Shown here: positions 16,186 to 25,707 of the stretch, piece after piece | How positions within the stretch are numbered: position 1 is the first letter of the stretch | How the letters are laid out: each line of letters begins with the position of its first letter | Source of the DNA: Candidatus Saccharimonadota bacterium | Lineage (GTDB): Bacteria; Patescibacteriota; Saccharimonadia; Saccharimonadales; Saccharimonadaceae | Direction: 5' to 3' | Assembly (NCBI GenBank): GCA_017437945.1 | Contig: JAFRWP010000005.1 | Coordinates: 124,001 to 188,000, forward strand | DNA: 64,000 nucleotides | Program-made: the position numbers and the translations under genes | The notes under the pieces: model-generated | What the model was told of the DNA's origin: nothing | Database searches by the model: none | The model's input: only the letters and a program-made list of their open reading frames with translations

Positions 16186-19100
16186 TTAATCTTCGGCGAT
16201 CAATTGATCATAGAAGGCTTTAGTTGGGTTGCTGCTAGCTTTGGCGGCTTCGGTGTCTGGTAGGTCGAGCGCCTTGATGTGGCGGAAGACGACTTGGATG
16301 AGATGCTTAATTTCGGCGGCCTCAGCGTCTTTGAAATCTAATTTGAGCGAGACGATTTCGTCGTCTTCGTCTGGCGAAATGTAGTCAATACGTCCACTCG
16401 TGACGCGATAGTTTTGATACTCTTTGGAGTTTTCGAGCAAGAATTTATAGAAATAAAGCTGGAGTTTGTAGCCAAAGGTGCCGTCGTTGTTGCCCCATTT
16501 ACGCTTCGGGCGGCTAGTTTTAAAGTCGGAGACGGTGATGGTCTTGTGTTCTTCGTCGATTTCGACGCGATCAATTTTGCCGGTCAGGACAGCGTCGCCA
16601 AGCGTGATAGTTTCGGTGAAGAAGCCGCGTTCGGATTCGGCGTTGACGCTGCGGATAAGGTCGCCGCGCTCGGCGAGGAATTTGCCGAGTTCTTTTTCGG
16701 CGCGTTTTTTGAGGTCGCTCTTCTCTTTTTCGTCGGCGTCGGCGGTATCGATTTTGGACATAAAGCGAGTGAGCGCTTCTTCGTTGGTAATATTCTCTTT
16801 ATTAATTTCGTCCATGATTTCGTGGACATAGCGGCCGTAATTCATGGCAAAGTTGGTCTCAGTCGGCACGCCGATAATGTAATACTTGAGGAAATCAAGT
16901 GGGCCTTCGCCGTATTGCAAATCAAGGAAAGTGTTAAGGTGTGTTGGTGAGAGACGATAATGCTCAACGTATGGTTTGAGCTGGTTTTTGCGCGTTTCAT
17001 CGTCTGGCACGAAGGCGTCGAACCATTTATCTGGCGCGATTTCGGACGGCTCAATTTCGGTGGCGCGACTGACGATGACTTTGGCGTATTTTTCCGGTAG
17101 GACTTTACTAATGACCGAGCCATCATCTTCTTCGTGCTCGTCGAGAAATTTGAGACGATCGGCGGTGTGACCGGCGAAATCGGAAAGACTATAAGTAAGA
17201 TAAAGTTTGGCACGAGCGCGCGTGATGGCGACAAAGAAGACACGGATTTTTTCGTCGGCCGAGTCGCCGGTATGGCGGACGTGTTCGAGGTTGCGCGGGA
17301 GAGTGATTTTGTCGGTATTGCCTTTGGCGTCGCTCCAGTTTTTGTTGTCGCAGGCAATTAAGAAGACGTGGTCGTATTCGAGGCCTTTAGCGGAGTGGAC
17401 GGTTTCAAGTTGGATGGCGGCATCGGATTCGTGGTATGGCGATTTGTTTAGAATGGTCATCTCGGCGGCATTGTAGGCATTAACCATGTTGCAGAAATCG
17501 GCAAGGTAGAGCTTTTTGCCGGCATGGCCGGATTTGGCGGATAACATATCGCGCAGCGTGTTGAGGTTACTGAACAGGTCGTAATTATCGGAATCGCCAA
17601 AGAGTTTGGCGGTGAGATTATTGATGATATACTCGGCGGAATATGATTGCGTTTTAACGGCGAGATCGGCGTAGAATTCGGCGACGACTTTACATTTCTC
17701 TTCTTCACTATCGAGCAGTTCTTTGAAGATGCTATGGTGCGCCGTGCGGGCCTGTTGAATTAGCGTGATGATTTCGGCGGCGGAAATATTCCAGCAAGGC
17801 GTCGTAAGCGCTTCGAGCCAATATGGATCGGCGGCTTTGTCGTTTTCGGCGAGCGCCAAAATGAGGTCGCAGGCATTAAAGAGATGAATGATTTCGGGTG
17901 TCTCGAGGATGTTTTCGCGACGGGTGTAGGAAATCGGGACGTCGAGGCTGTGTAGATACGGCAAAATTGAGACTAGGTATTTGTGTTTTGGTGCAATAAC
18001 GGCAATTTTGTTGCCCGGTACGCCATCGTCGAGGAGCTGGCGGATTTTTTGCGCGACGTACGAATATTCTTCTTGATAGGCTGGGAATTCGCGTAGTTCA
18101 ATGGCAGTATCGTCGGGCGGGTTTTCGGCGGTGATAGTCTTGTCGATGTTGACGTTCGGGGCTTTACAGAAGCGATCGAGTGCTTGCTCGATGACGCTGT
18201 GCGAAAAGTCCAAAATTGGCGCACTGGAGCGATAGTTTTTGGTGAGGAAAATATGCGTCGGGTGATATTTATTATCGAAGTCGAAGAAGTTCGAAGTATT
18301 GGCACCTTGGAAGCCGTAGATGGCCTGGTCGTCATCGCCGACGGCCATGATATTCGGCTTGCCCTCGTTACTCGGATTATCAGTCAGGAGGCTAACGAGT
18401 TGAGCCTGAGCGTCGTTAGTGTCCTGGAACTCGTCGAGCAGAATATACTGGAAGCGCTCTTGTGCATTAAAGCGCTTTTCGTCGTCATTCTTTAGTAGGT
18501 CGATGGCGTTTAGGATCATATCATCGTAATCGAAGAGGCCGGCGAGTTTGAGGCGGGCGGCGTAGATTTCCATGATGTTAGCGAGGCTGAGTAGCTTCTT
18601 GTTGGCGATATTATCGCCCAAAACATATCTGTTAGCGGTGTCTTTCTTGAAATATTTGTCGCGCCATTTGCCCGGTAGTTTGGCGGATGGCTTTTCGGAG
18701 TTTTCTTCGGCGAGTAATGCTTCGGCTAGCGCGCGGTAATAAATTTTGGCGATTGGTTCAACTTTGCCGACGATGTAATCTTTGGCGCTTGGCGCAGTAA
18801 CAAAGGTTTCGAGTGATTTAAGAATGCGGCCGTAGACTTCGGCGGATTTTGGATAACGCAAACCTTTGGTGGCTTGAATGTCGGACTCGATGGCGGTGTA
18901 AATTTTTGCGTTGTCAATTTGGTTGCGCTCGACAATTTTGCGAATATCTTCTGGGCTGAGCGCGGCGGCTTTCAGGTCGGAAATCGCGGATATTATATCA
19001 CCAGCGTAATATTCTGGACGTAAAATATCAGTCGGATCGAGAGTTTCTTGAATCTCGCGAATCATCGTAAAACGATCGAGTTCGTCGATAGCGGCGGTCA

Positions 19101-19413
19101 AATCTGGGCGATGTTCCTGCAAAATATACGAACCGAAGGCGTGATAGGTCTGAATTTGAACTTTGTAGGCTTCAGGGCCAATGAAATCGGCCAAGCGATG
19201 GCGCATATTGCTGGCGCCGGTTTCGGTGAAAGTTAGACAAAGGATATTCTCTGGGCTAGCATCAGTTTGCTTGAGGATATTGGCGACGCGGACGGACAGA
19301 AGCTGAGTTTTGCCCGTGCCGGGGCCGGCGATGACGAGTAGTGGGCCGTCAATATGATCAACCGCCGCTCTCTGCTGTTCGTTGAGATGCTGATAGGCTT
19401 GTTCAAATTCCAT
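16186..19413 (-). CDS. UvrD/RecB-type helicase-nuclease (AddA/AdnB-like)
   Basis: 1075 residues. An SF1A helicase occupies about 1-800: Walker A AGPGTGKTQLL, LLDEFQDTNDAQ, GDDDQAIYGFQGA, TVHSAKGLEYDHVFL and FFVAITRARAKLYL. A C-terminal PD-(D/E)xK nuclease of the RecB family follows (from about 880: YGRYVHEIMDE, LTGKIDRVEI, VSDFKT). Such proteins unwind and trim double-strand ends for recombination. No separate AddB gene is nearby, so it may act alone. It begins 3 bases after the gpsA stop codon and shares its mRNA. Confidence 0.93.
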   Translation of the reverse strand: MEFEQAYQHLNEQQRAAVDHIDGPLLVIAGPGTGKTQLLSVRVANILKQTDASPENILCLTFTETGASNMRHRLADFIGPEAYKVQIQTYHAFGSYILQEHRPDLTAAIDELDRFTMIREIQETLDPTDILRPEYYAGDIISAISDLKAAALSPEDIRKIVERNQIDNAKIYTAIESDIQATKGLRYPKSAEVYGRILKSLETFVTAPSAKDYIVGKVEPIAKIYYRALAEALLAEENSEKPSAKLPGKWRDKYFKKDTANRYVLGDNIANKKLLSLANIMEIYAARLKLAGLFDYDDMILNAIDLLKNDDEKRFNAQERFQYILLDEFQDTNDAQAQLVSLLTDNPSNEGKPNIMAVGDDDQAIYGFQGANTSNFFDFDNKYHPTHIFLTKNYRSSAPILDFSHSVIEQALDRFCKAPNVNIDKTITAENPPDDTAIELREFPAYQEEYSYVAQKIRQLLDDGVPGNKIAVIAPKHKYLVSILPYLHSLDVPISYTRRENILETPEIIHLFNACDLILALAENDKAADPYWLEALTTPCWNISAAEIITLIQQARTAHHSIFKELLDSEEEKCKVVAEFYADLAVKTQSYSAEYIINNLTAKLFGDSDNYDLFSNLNTLRDMLSAKSGHAGKKLYLADFCNMVNAYNAAEMTILNKSPYHESDAAIQLETVHSAKGLEYDHVFLIACDNKNWSDAKGNTDKITLPRNLEHVRHTGDSADEKIRVFFVAITRARAKLYLTYSLSDFAGHTADRLKFLDEHEEDDGSVISKVLPEKYAKVIVSRATEIEPSEIAPDKWFDAFVPDDETRKNQLKPYVEHYRLSPTHLNTFLDLQYGEGPLDFLKYYIIGVPTETNFAMNYGRYVHEIMDEINKENITNEEALTRFMSKIDTADADEKEKSDLKKRAEKELGKFLAERGDLIRSVNAESERGFFTETITLGDAVLTGKIDRVEIDEEHKTITVSDFKTSRPKRKWGNNDGTFGYKLQLYFYKFLLENSKEYQNYRVTSGRIDYISPDEDDEIVSLKLDFKDAEAAEIKHLIQVVFRHIKALDLPDTEAAKASSNPTKAFYDQLIAED

Positions 19414-19416
19414 AAG

Positions 19417-20199
19417 TTAGTTCTGGTAGCCTGCGAGCTGTTTGATTTGACGAAGCAGCTGGTATTTTTCGGTTTTAACACTGAGTAAGGTGGAGAGGCC
19501 TTCGATGGTGCGAAGTTTGTCTTGGATTTCGTCAATGGAACGACCTTCGGCGAGCATCTTGCCGCAGCGATAGTTGCGGGAGGTTTCGTTGGTGCAGGTG
19601 AGAATTAGGTCGCCGAGACCACAAGATAATTCAGCAGTAGCTGGGTCGCAGTCGTGGTCGGAGAGATAATTTTTCATCTCGGCGTGAGCGTGCTGAATGA
19701 AGGCGGCAGTCATGTTTTCGGAATTGCTGTAGTAGCCTGCACCGATAGCGTAGATGTTTTTCAGAGCGCCACACAAAAGGATGCCGTTGGTATCTTCACA
19801 GAGTTCGATAGTAATTTGATCGTTATGGAAGATGCCCATCGCGACCGGGCTGGATGAAGTGAGAGTGGCAGGCTTGCCTTCGGCAATTTCTGAGGCAAAG
19901 GCTGGGCCGGACAAGACAGAAAACTGCGCGAAATCAGCGAAAGGCTCGGCACTGAGGAGGCCTTTGGTGGCTAAAATAGTCGGGACTTTTTTGAGGCGTT
20001 CCGGATAATCTTGGAGTAATTTTTCGATTGCCAAGGATGGAACGGCAATGACAATAGTGTCAGCCTCAAAAGTGGCGGCATCGAGATTGACGTCTGGATA
20101 TACGTAGGGGTCGTAATATTTAACAGTATGTTGATTATCGGTCAGAATTTTGCCGAGTGCTTGGCCAAAAGCGCCGGCGCCTAAAATCGCAATATTCAT
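19417..20199 (-). CDS. gpsA: Glycerol-3-phosphate dehydrogenase, short form
   Basis: 260 residues, against about 330 usual. It reduces dihydroxyacetone phosphate to sn-glycerol 3-phosphate, the lipid backbone precursor. The Rossmann motif GAGAFGQALG, ATKGL, LSGPAFASEIAEGKPA and the catalytic-lysine region GALKNIYAIGAG are present, followed by GLGDLILTCTNETSRNYRCG. The shortening comes from a trimmed N-terminal domain and a shorter C-terminus. An extended -10 (TGC TAAACT, 20206-20214) stands 6 nt from the ATG, so it is probably leaderless. First gene of the operon with the helicase. Confidence 0.93.
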   Translation of the reverse strand: MNIAILGAGAFGQALGKILTDNQHTVKYYDPYVYPDVNLDAATFEADTIVIAVPSLAIEKLLQDYPERLKKVPTILATKGLLSAEPFADFAQFSVLSGPAFASEIAEGKPATLTSSSPVAMGIFHNDQITIELCEDTNGILLCGALKNIYAIGAGYYSNSENMTAAFIQHAHAEMKNYLSDHDCDPATAELSCGLGDLILTCTNETSRNYRCGKMLAEGRSIDEIQDKLRTIEGLSTLLSVKTEKYQLLRQIKQLAGYQN

Positions 20200-20216
20200 G
20201 TTTTTAGTTTAGCATG

Positions 20217-20245
20217 AAAAACCGCCCATTGGGGAAATGGGCGGT
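20217..20245 (-). terminator. Terminator of the degV gene
   Basis: On the minus strand ACCGCCCATT pairs with AATGGGCGGT around a CCCC-containing loop, followed by a T run; it ends just before the gpsA -10 box. Confidence 0.85.
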
Positions 20246-20256
20246 GGTGACGGAGG

Positions 20257-21147
20257 TTAAGTGCGATCGTTTTCCTGCTTGAAGAAAACGGCCAAGACTG
20301 TGCTACCGGTATGAGAAGCAATAATCGGTCCAATGTGGACGAGATAGATGTTTTCCTCCGGGATATCGGCGTATTTCATGATGAGTCTGATGAGTTTTTC
20401 AGCGCGACTTTTCTCGGCGGCGCCGCCGTAGCAAACACGGATATAGTTGGCGTCGTCGGCACGGTTATTGGCAATGTATTTTGCCCACTCGTGCAGAAGC
20501 TTGTCGCCTTTGAAGACCTGGCCGTTCATACTAAGCTGCCCCTCCAGTGGAAAATACATCCACGGAGAGATTTTTAATTGTGTCATAGCCATCATGGCGA
20601 TGCGCTCCGCGATATTAAAGCGGCCGCTCTTGCGGGCGTAGCGGAAATCGCGCAGCGTGAACAAATGCACGCAGTGCTTACTCAGCTCTTCGGCGTAGCT
20701 TTCGATATCATCGCCGCCGTATTTGGCGAGATAATACATGAAAACGGCCTGGCCGCCGCTGACGCAGTGACTGTCGATGTGGATGAATTTGCGATTGGGG
20801 TACTTCTCCTGGTACTCTTTCAGCGCATTTTCGCCAACCGTAACGGTGCTGGACGAAATATATGGCGACGTTGAAGCATAGACGATAGTAGTATCTTCTT
20901 CGGTCTGGGCGATGATATCGTCCAAGATTTTGGTGATGGCTTCGTAATTGCCGGACGCGGTTTTAAGCTCACCAGCTGGATATTCGCCGCGATCCATGGC
21001 GGCATAAAATCCATCAGCATCCGAGAAATCGACTTGGTTTCCGTAGCAGGTTACTTCCTGTGTGAATAATTCCGGCCAGATGCCAAATTGTTCACACTCT
21101 TCGCGAGTAAGATCGCTGGTTGAATCGGTAAAGATTGCGTATTTCAT
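20257..21147 (-). CDS. DegV family fatty-acid-binding protein
   Basis: 296 residues. DegV/FakB-type proteins hold a fatty acid, in some species for phosphorylation by FakA. Family marks are the N-terminal IFTDSTSDL, TASGNYEAI, ASTSPYISSSTVT, HIDSHCVSGGQA, the FRYARKSGRFN region, and HIGPIIASHTGSTVLAVFF near the end. Uptake of host lipids would suit an episymbiont, but this is inference. GGGAGGG precedes the ATG; the promoter is TTGCAA-17-CATAAT (21204-21232). Confidence 0.92.
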   Translation of the reverse strand: MKYAIFTDSTSDLTREECEQFGIWPELFTQEVTCYGNQVDFSDADGFYAAMDRGEYPAGELKTASGNYEAITKILDDIIAQTEEDTTIVYASTSPYISSSTVTVGENALKEYQEKYPNRKFIHIDSHCVSGGQAVFMYYLAKYGGDDIESYAEELSKHCVHLFTLRDFRYARKSGRFNIAERIAMMAMTQLKISPWMYFPLEGQLSMNGQVFKGDKLLHEWAKYIANNRADDANYIRVCYGGAAEKSRAEKLIRLIMKYADIPEENIYLVHIGPIIASHTGSTVLAVFFKQENDRT

Positions 21148-21203
21148 CTCTTTCCCTCCCTTTCAAAGAACTAGCGCGCCTGAAAGCCGGCGCGACTTCA
21201 GCT

Positions 21204-21232
21204 ATTATGCTATATTTGAGATAAAATTGCAA
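21204..21232 (-). promoter_or_regulatory. Promoter of degV
   Basis: TTGCAA (21227-21232), 17 bp, CATAAT (21204-21209) on the minus strand. The -35 box lies inside the 3' end of the upstream methyltransferase gene. Confidence 0.65.
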
Positions 21233-22364
21233 GGTTCTCCACGTGCGGTGTACGTGGGAAGAAGTTGTATGGCTGAAGCTTGTCGACGTGATAATTGTCG
21301 GTAAGTAGCGCGATGTCGCGTGCTTGTGTGATAGGATTGCAACTCAGATAGATGATTTTTGCTGGTTTAACTTCGTTTAGTTTATCGATGAGTTTTTGGT
21401 CGCAGCCGGCGCGTGGCGGATCGAGGATGACGATACAGTCCGGAGTGATATATTCCGTGACGTCTTCGGATTTAGCGAGGACGCACTTGGCATGTGGGGC
21501 TTGCTTGGCGTTTTCTTCCATCTCAGCAAAAGCGGCGCCGTTAACTTCGACAAGAGTAAGTTCTTTGTCGCGAGCAACCGAGAGACCAATGCTGCCGACG
21601 CCGGCGTAGAGGTCCAGTACTTGGTTGGTTGTGATATGCTGAGCGATTTCTTTGAGTGCGAGTTCGTAGACTGGCAAGTTGATTTGGAAGAACCCATTTG
21701 GTGAATAAGAGTATTCGTAGCCGTTCAGTGTGTCTTTGAGTGTATCCATCTGCGGATGCGATTTGCCGTTTTCGAAAAGTGCAGCAGAAGTCTTCCCTGT
21801 TTGGTCGCAGCGGATGAGCAGTGACTGATAAGTGCGCGCTTCGGCGTGCTGAGCGTTTAGGTCGTCGACGATTGCTTGGGCTTTGGCGAAAATTTCTGGG
21901 CGCTCGATGGAGCTGCGCTCGATCGGAGTTTTGCGATGAGTCCCGCGGGAGTGGAATGCGAGATGAATCTTATTATCGTCGTGACTCCAGTAAAGCGAAT
22001 ATTCCATCTTGTTGCGATAGCCAAAATCTTTGCCGTCCGTAATGGTTGGCTGAACCTCAAGATTCAGATGCTGCTGTAGGAAGCATTCTTTTGTAATTAT
22101 GCTTTTTTGTTTTAATTCTTCAGTGTAATCTAAGATTTGCCACGGGCTGGTTGCTAAATAGCAATCATCTTGTGGCGCAATACGTTCAGGTGCGGCTTGG
22201 AGTACCTTCGTGGCGATACCTTCGCAATACGAGCGTTTGTCTTTAGTAGTTTCAAACTCAACTATTTCGCCCGGTAAGGCGCCCCAAATAAAGGCCTTTT
22301 TGCCGTTTTCGAGTGTGGCGATGCTTTGACCGCCAGGAACTAGTTTGTCGATTTTTGCCTGCAT
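21210..22364 (-). CDS. 23S rRNA (uracil-C5)-methyltransferase, TrmA/RlmD family, without Fe-S cysteines
   Basis: 384 residues. A TRAM-like N-terminal domain precedes the SAM-dependent methyltransferase fold: VLDLYAGVGSIGLSVA (motif I), VILDPPRAGCD and YLSCNPITQARD carrying the catalytic Cys. RlmD enzymes usually have a [4Fe-4S] site in a CPHFGxCGGC-like segment; here the region reads DDCYLATSPWQ, so the cluster is lost. The target (U54 of tRNA or a 23S uridine) cannot be told. The start is shared with a divergent promoter and appears leaderless. Confidence 0.92.
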   Translation of the reverse strand: MQAKIDKLVPGGQSIATLENGKKAFIWGALPGEIVEFETTKDKRSYCEGIATKVLQAAPERIAPQDDCYLATSPWQILDYTEELKQKSIITKECFLQQHLNLEVQPTITDGKDFGYRNKMEYSLYWSHDDNKIHLAFHSRGTHRKTPIERSSIERPEIFAKAQAIVDDLNAQHAEARTYQSLLIRCDQTGKTSAALFENGKSHPQMDTLKDTLNGYEYSYSPNGFFQINLPVYELALKEIAQHITTNQVLDLYAGVGSIGLSVARDKELTLVEVNGAAFAEMEENAKQAPHAKCVLAKSEDVTEYITPDCIVILDPPRAGCDQKLIDKLNEVKPAKIIYLSCNPITQARDIALLTDNYHVDKLQPYNFFPRTPHVENLAILSQI

Positions 22365-22381
22365 ATCTTATAATTATATCA
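22365..22381. promoter_or_regulatory. Bidirectional leaderless promoter in a 17-bp gap
   Basis: The whole gap between two divergent start codons holds two overlapping -10 boxes: TATAAT on plus (22369-22374, 7 nt from ATG 22382) and TATAAT on minus (22373-22378, 8 nt from ATG 22364). The -35 regions must lie inside the opposing coding sequences. Confidence 0.65.
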
Positions 22382-23320
22382 ATGAAAAATGTTATTGAAG
22401 TAAAACATCTTACGAAAAGCTACAAGGCGCATAAAGCAGTGGATGATTTGAGCCTTGAAGTGCATGAAGGTGAAATCTTGGGCCTGCTTGGTCCAAATGG
22501 TTCTGGCAAAACTACGACAATGAATTGTATTTTATCGCTGTTAAAGTTTGATAACGGTAAAATTACGGTCTTTGGCAAAGAAATGACGCCAAGTTCTTAT
22601 GATGCGAAAGCTAAGATTGGTGTGGTTTTTCAGGAGGTGGCCGTATTTGACGAGCTGACGGTTTACGGGAATATTGATTATTTCTGCGGTCTATATATTG
22701 AGGATAAAGAAACGCGTGCGCAATATGTGGCAGATGCAATTAAGTTGGTTGGCCTAGAAGATTGCACGAAACAGTATCCTAAGCAACTTTCGGGCGGTTT
22801 ATTGCGTCGTTTAAATATTGCTTGCGGTATTGCACACAAGCCGAAATTAATCTTCTTGGATGAGCCGACCGTGGCCGTTGATCCTCAGAGTCGCAATAAT
22901 ATTCTGGATGGTATTAAGAAATTGCGTGATGATGGCGCAACGATTGTCTACACAACGCACTACATGGAAGAAGTCGAGATTTTGTGTGACCGCGTAATTA
23001 TTCTGGATCGTGGCAAAATCATTGCGAGTGGCACGAATGATGAGCTCAAAGCATTGGCGAAAATTGAAGAAAAAGTGACAGTAGAAATACCAGAATTGAG
23101 CCCGAAGCAGCTTTCGGGATTCGAGAAAATTAAGAACGTTAGCGAAGTCGAGTATGATAATGGGGTGTTGAAGGTCGTTTATCGTCGTGGTAAGAATAAT
23201 TTAGGCGATATGATTGAATATTTGAAAGAAAATCGTATCAACTACGACAAGATTTTTGCTGAGCGTCCGACCTTGAATGACGTATTCCTAGAACTTACCG
23301 GCAAGGAGTTGCGCGACTAA
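22382..23320 (+). CDS. ABC transporter ATP-binding protein (DrrA-like)
   Basis: 312 residues. It powers the two ABC-2 membrane proteins that follow. Visible are Walker A GPNGSGKTT, the Q-loop region VVFQEVAVFDELT, the signature QLSGGLLRRLNIA (a slightly atypical LSGGLLRR), Walker B LIFLDEPTVAVDP and the H-loop TTHYMEE. A C-terminal domain of about 90 residues follows, as in drug-exporter ATPases. The ATG at 22382 is chosen from the -10 spacing; a more upstream start would run through the neighbouring gene. It overlaps the next gene by 1 base (TAATG). Confidence 0.93.
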   Translation: MKNVIEVKHLTKSYKAHKAVDDLSLEVHEGEILGLLGPNGSGKTTTMNCILSLLKFDNGKITVFGKEMTPSSYDAKAKIGVVFQEVAVFDELTVYGNIDYFCGLYIEDKETRAQYVADAIKLVGLEDCTKQYPKQLSGGLLRRLNIACGIAHKPKLIFLDEPTVAVDPQSRNNILDGIKKLRDDGATIVYTTHYMEEVEILCDRVIILDRGKIIASGTNDELKALAKIEEKVTVEIPELSPKQLSGFEKIKNVSEVEYDNGVLKVVYRRGKNNLGDMIEYLKENRINYDKIFAERPTLNDVFLELTGKELRD

Positions 23321-24477
23321 TGTTTTGGCATAATTACAAGTATGCGTTCAGAACATTAATTAAAAGTAAGGAGATGGTTTTTTGGACCTTAGCCTTCCCT
23401 TTTATTTTGGCGCTACTTTTTTATATGGCGTTCGCAAGACTTCATGATTATGACACTTTCGAGCCGCTAAATGTGGCGGTCGTAAATGATGAATCGTATC
23501 GAAAAGATGTCGCATTTAGCGAAGCATTTAAGAGCTTAAGTGAAGGCGATGAGCGTGTTTTTAATACGCAATACGTTGAGAAAGAAAAAGCCGAAGAATT
23601 GCTCGAGAGTGGCAACATTGAAGGCTATGTTTTTGTCGAAGAGAACGAGGCGAAAGTAAAGATTAAAGAAAATGGTACGATGACAACCGTGCTGGTGTTG
23701 GCGGTTGAGCAGATCTCACAGAGTGTTGATGCTGTGAATGATATAGCAATGGACGAAATTCAACGAGCTAACGGAGCGGTTGATATTCCGGCGATATATG
23801 CGCGAGTTGCGGCAAAAATATCTGAGGCGCAGCCGAATATTAAAGACGATTCGCGCGTGATGAATATTGTAGCAGTTGAATTTTATACGTTAATTGCGAT
23901 GGCGATTATGCAGGGCGCAATGGTGAGTTCGGAAATGATGAATCGTTGTTTGCCGAATATCTCTAATCGCGGTAAGCGCGTGGCAATTGCGCCGACGCGT
24001 AAAAGTATCGTCGTGCTAAGTAGTCTTCTTGCCGGTTATACGATGCTGTTTGCGGCCGTTATTTTACTGATTCTTTTTATACGTTTCGTGCTCGGTATCG
24101 AACTGGGTGATAACCTGGGATTAATTATGCTGCATTCGGCAATTGGTAGCCTAGCCGCAACGGCTATGGGTATGTGGCTGTCGGTCATATTAAAAACGAA
24201 TGATGCGGCGAAAAATGTAATCATCTTAACGATTACAATGGTCGGTTGCATGTTTGCGGGTATGTTTGGCGGCCAGAAAGTGTTTTTCGATGAGATGCTG
24301 CCGATTGTAAATAAGATTAGTCCGGTCGGTATGATTACGGATGGTTTTTATTCGCTGTATTATTACGACGATTTGAGTCGGTTTACTGTAAATATCGTGA
24401 GCTTACTTGTGGTTGCGGGCATATTCTTTGCGCTTTCGATTCGTGGATTAAGGAGGCAGCGTTATGACAGTATCTAA
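23320..24477 (+). CDS. ABC-2 type permease, first subunit
   Basis: 385 residues of the NatB/YhgE-like ABC-2 layout. An N-terminal membrane helix is followed by a long extracytoplasmic domain (about 45-185, rich in Glu/Lys) and five or six membrane helices (about 190-385). It forms an exporter with the ATPase upstream and the second permease downstream. The substrate is unknown. It overlaps its downstream neighbour by 14 bases. Confidence 0.9.
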   Translation: MFWHNYKYAFRTLIKSKEMVFWTLAFPFILALLFYMAFARLHDYDTFEPLNVAVVNDESYRKDVAFSEAFKSLSEGDERVFNTQYVEKEKAEELLESGNIEGYVFVEENEAKVKIKENGTMTTVLVLAVEQISQSVDAVNDIAMDEIQRANGAVDIPAIYARVAAKISEAQPNIKDDSRVMNIVAVEFYTLIAMAIMQGAMVSSEMMNRCLPNISNRGKRVAIAPTRKSIVVLSSLLAGYTMLFAAVILLILFIRFVLGIELGDNLGLIMLHSAIGSLAATAMGMWLSVILKTNDAAKNVIILTITMVGCMFAGMFGGQKVFFDEMLPIVNKISPVGMITDGFYSLYYYDDLSRFTVNIVSLLVVAGIFFALSIRGLRRQRYDSI

Positions 24478-25615
24478 AGCTTTCTGGCGAATTGTACTGA
24501 AAAATATTGGTACCATAGTAACGTATACGGTGATTCTGGTAGTATTTGGCTCAATAAATATGAATAGTAATTCGACTACGACGCAGTTCGAGGCGAAGAA
24601 GCCGACGGTGGTGATTTTTAACCATGATGCGGATGGTGCGCTTGCGAAAAGCTTCGTAGATTATATGGAAAAACATACTGAGATTTCGGACGAATATGAG
24701 AATGACGATAAGCTTAAAGATGCGTTGTTTTATGAAACTGTTGCGGTCGCAGTGGATATTCCAGAAAACTTCTCTACTGATCTTGCGGCCGGCAATAACC
24801 CAGAAATACATATGCAATCATCGGCTGGTTATGTGGGCGAGCTGGCGAAAGTTTCCGTGCGCCGTTATTTAATGATGGCGCAAAGCTACGCGTCGCTAGA
24901 TTTGAATGAAAGCGAGCTAGTGGCAAAAGTCGAAAAGGCGCTCAGTAAAGATACTATCGTAGAGGTAAAATCAAAAGTTGATTCTTCAAAGTTTTTACGC
25001 GCGGCGACCTACTTTAATTTTGCTAACTATAGCATTCTGGCCTGCGTGATTACGATTATTTGTCTTATTATGGCATCGTTTAATCGCTTGCCGGTGCGCA
25101 AACGTAATTTGGTCAGTGCCGTTAATATTAAGCGCATGAACGCCGTATTGCTGCGCAATAGCTGCATTTATTCGGGATTGATGTGGCTGTTCTATTTAGT
25201 AGTTGGTTTTGTAGTCGTGGGATTTGATAATCTTTGGAATACATATGGACTATTGTTCGCGATCAACTCGTTTGTCTTCTGCGTGTGCGCAACCTGCATT
25301 GCGTATTTGATTAGTAAGTTCGTACAAAAATCCGGTGCAATTAATGGCATTATGAACGTGGTGGCGCTCGGCTCGAGCTTCTTGTGTGGCGCCTTCGTGC
25401 CGGCGGAATACTTGCCTGCGGGCGTGCTGACTTTCGCGCATGTTTTGCCGAGCTATTACTTTATTGATGCGAATAATAAGATTATTTATTTGGAAAACTT
25501 TGATTTAGCTTCGCTTTGGCCGGTGATTCTGAATATGTTGATTATGGCTGCATTTTGTGTGGGCTTTGTAATAATCGCGAATATTGTCTCGAAGAAGAAG
25601 CAAAAGATAGCTTAA
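24464..25615 (+). CDS. ABC-2 type permease, second subunit
   Basis: 383 residues with the same layout as the first permease: one N-terminal helix, an external domain (about 40-180), then six helices. AAGGAGG stands about 8 nt before the ATG, inside the preceding gene. The two permeases probably form a heterodimer. No terminator follows; the next promoter begins within 20 bases. Confidence 0.9.
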   Translation: MTVSKAFWRIVLKNIGTIVTYTVILVVFGSINMNSNSTTTQFEAKKPTVVIFNHDADGALAKSFVDYMEKHTEISDEYENDDKLKDALFYETVAVAVDIPENFSTDLAAGNNPEIHMQSSAGYVGELAKVSVRRYLMMAQSYASLDLNESELVAKVEKALSKDTIVEVKSKVDSSKFLRAATYFNFANYSILACVITIICLIMASFNRLPVRKRNLVSAVNIKRMNAVLLRNSCIYSGLMWLFYLVVGFVVVGFDNLWNTYGLLFAINSFVFCVCATCIAYLISKFVQKSGAINGIMNVVALGSSFLCGAFVPAEYLPAGVLTFAHVLPSYYFIDANNKIIYLENFDLASLWPVILNMLIMAAFCVGFVIIANIVSKKKQKIA

Positions 25616-25632
25616 GTGTTTATGCAGAAATA

Positions 25633-25690
25633 TTGACTTTCTCGCTGTTTTGTGCTGTAATTTAGAAGTGCCTTTAGGCATGCACTTAAA
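25633..25690 (+). promoter_or_regulatory. Promoter and 5' hairpin for the paralog pair
   Basis: TTGACT (25633-25638), 17 bp, TGTAAT (25656-25661) preceded by GTGC. The predicted leader begins with a TGCCT/AGGCA stem (25669-25680) inside a larger GTGC/GCAC pairing. Confidence 0.7.
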
Positions 25691-25707
25691 CAGAAGGGGT
25701 GTGTCGT

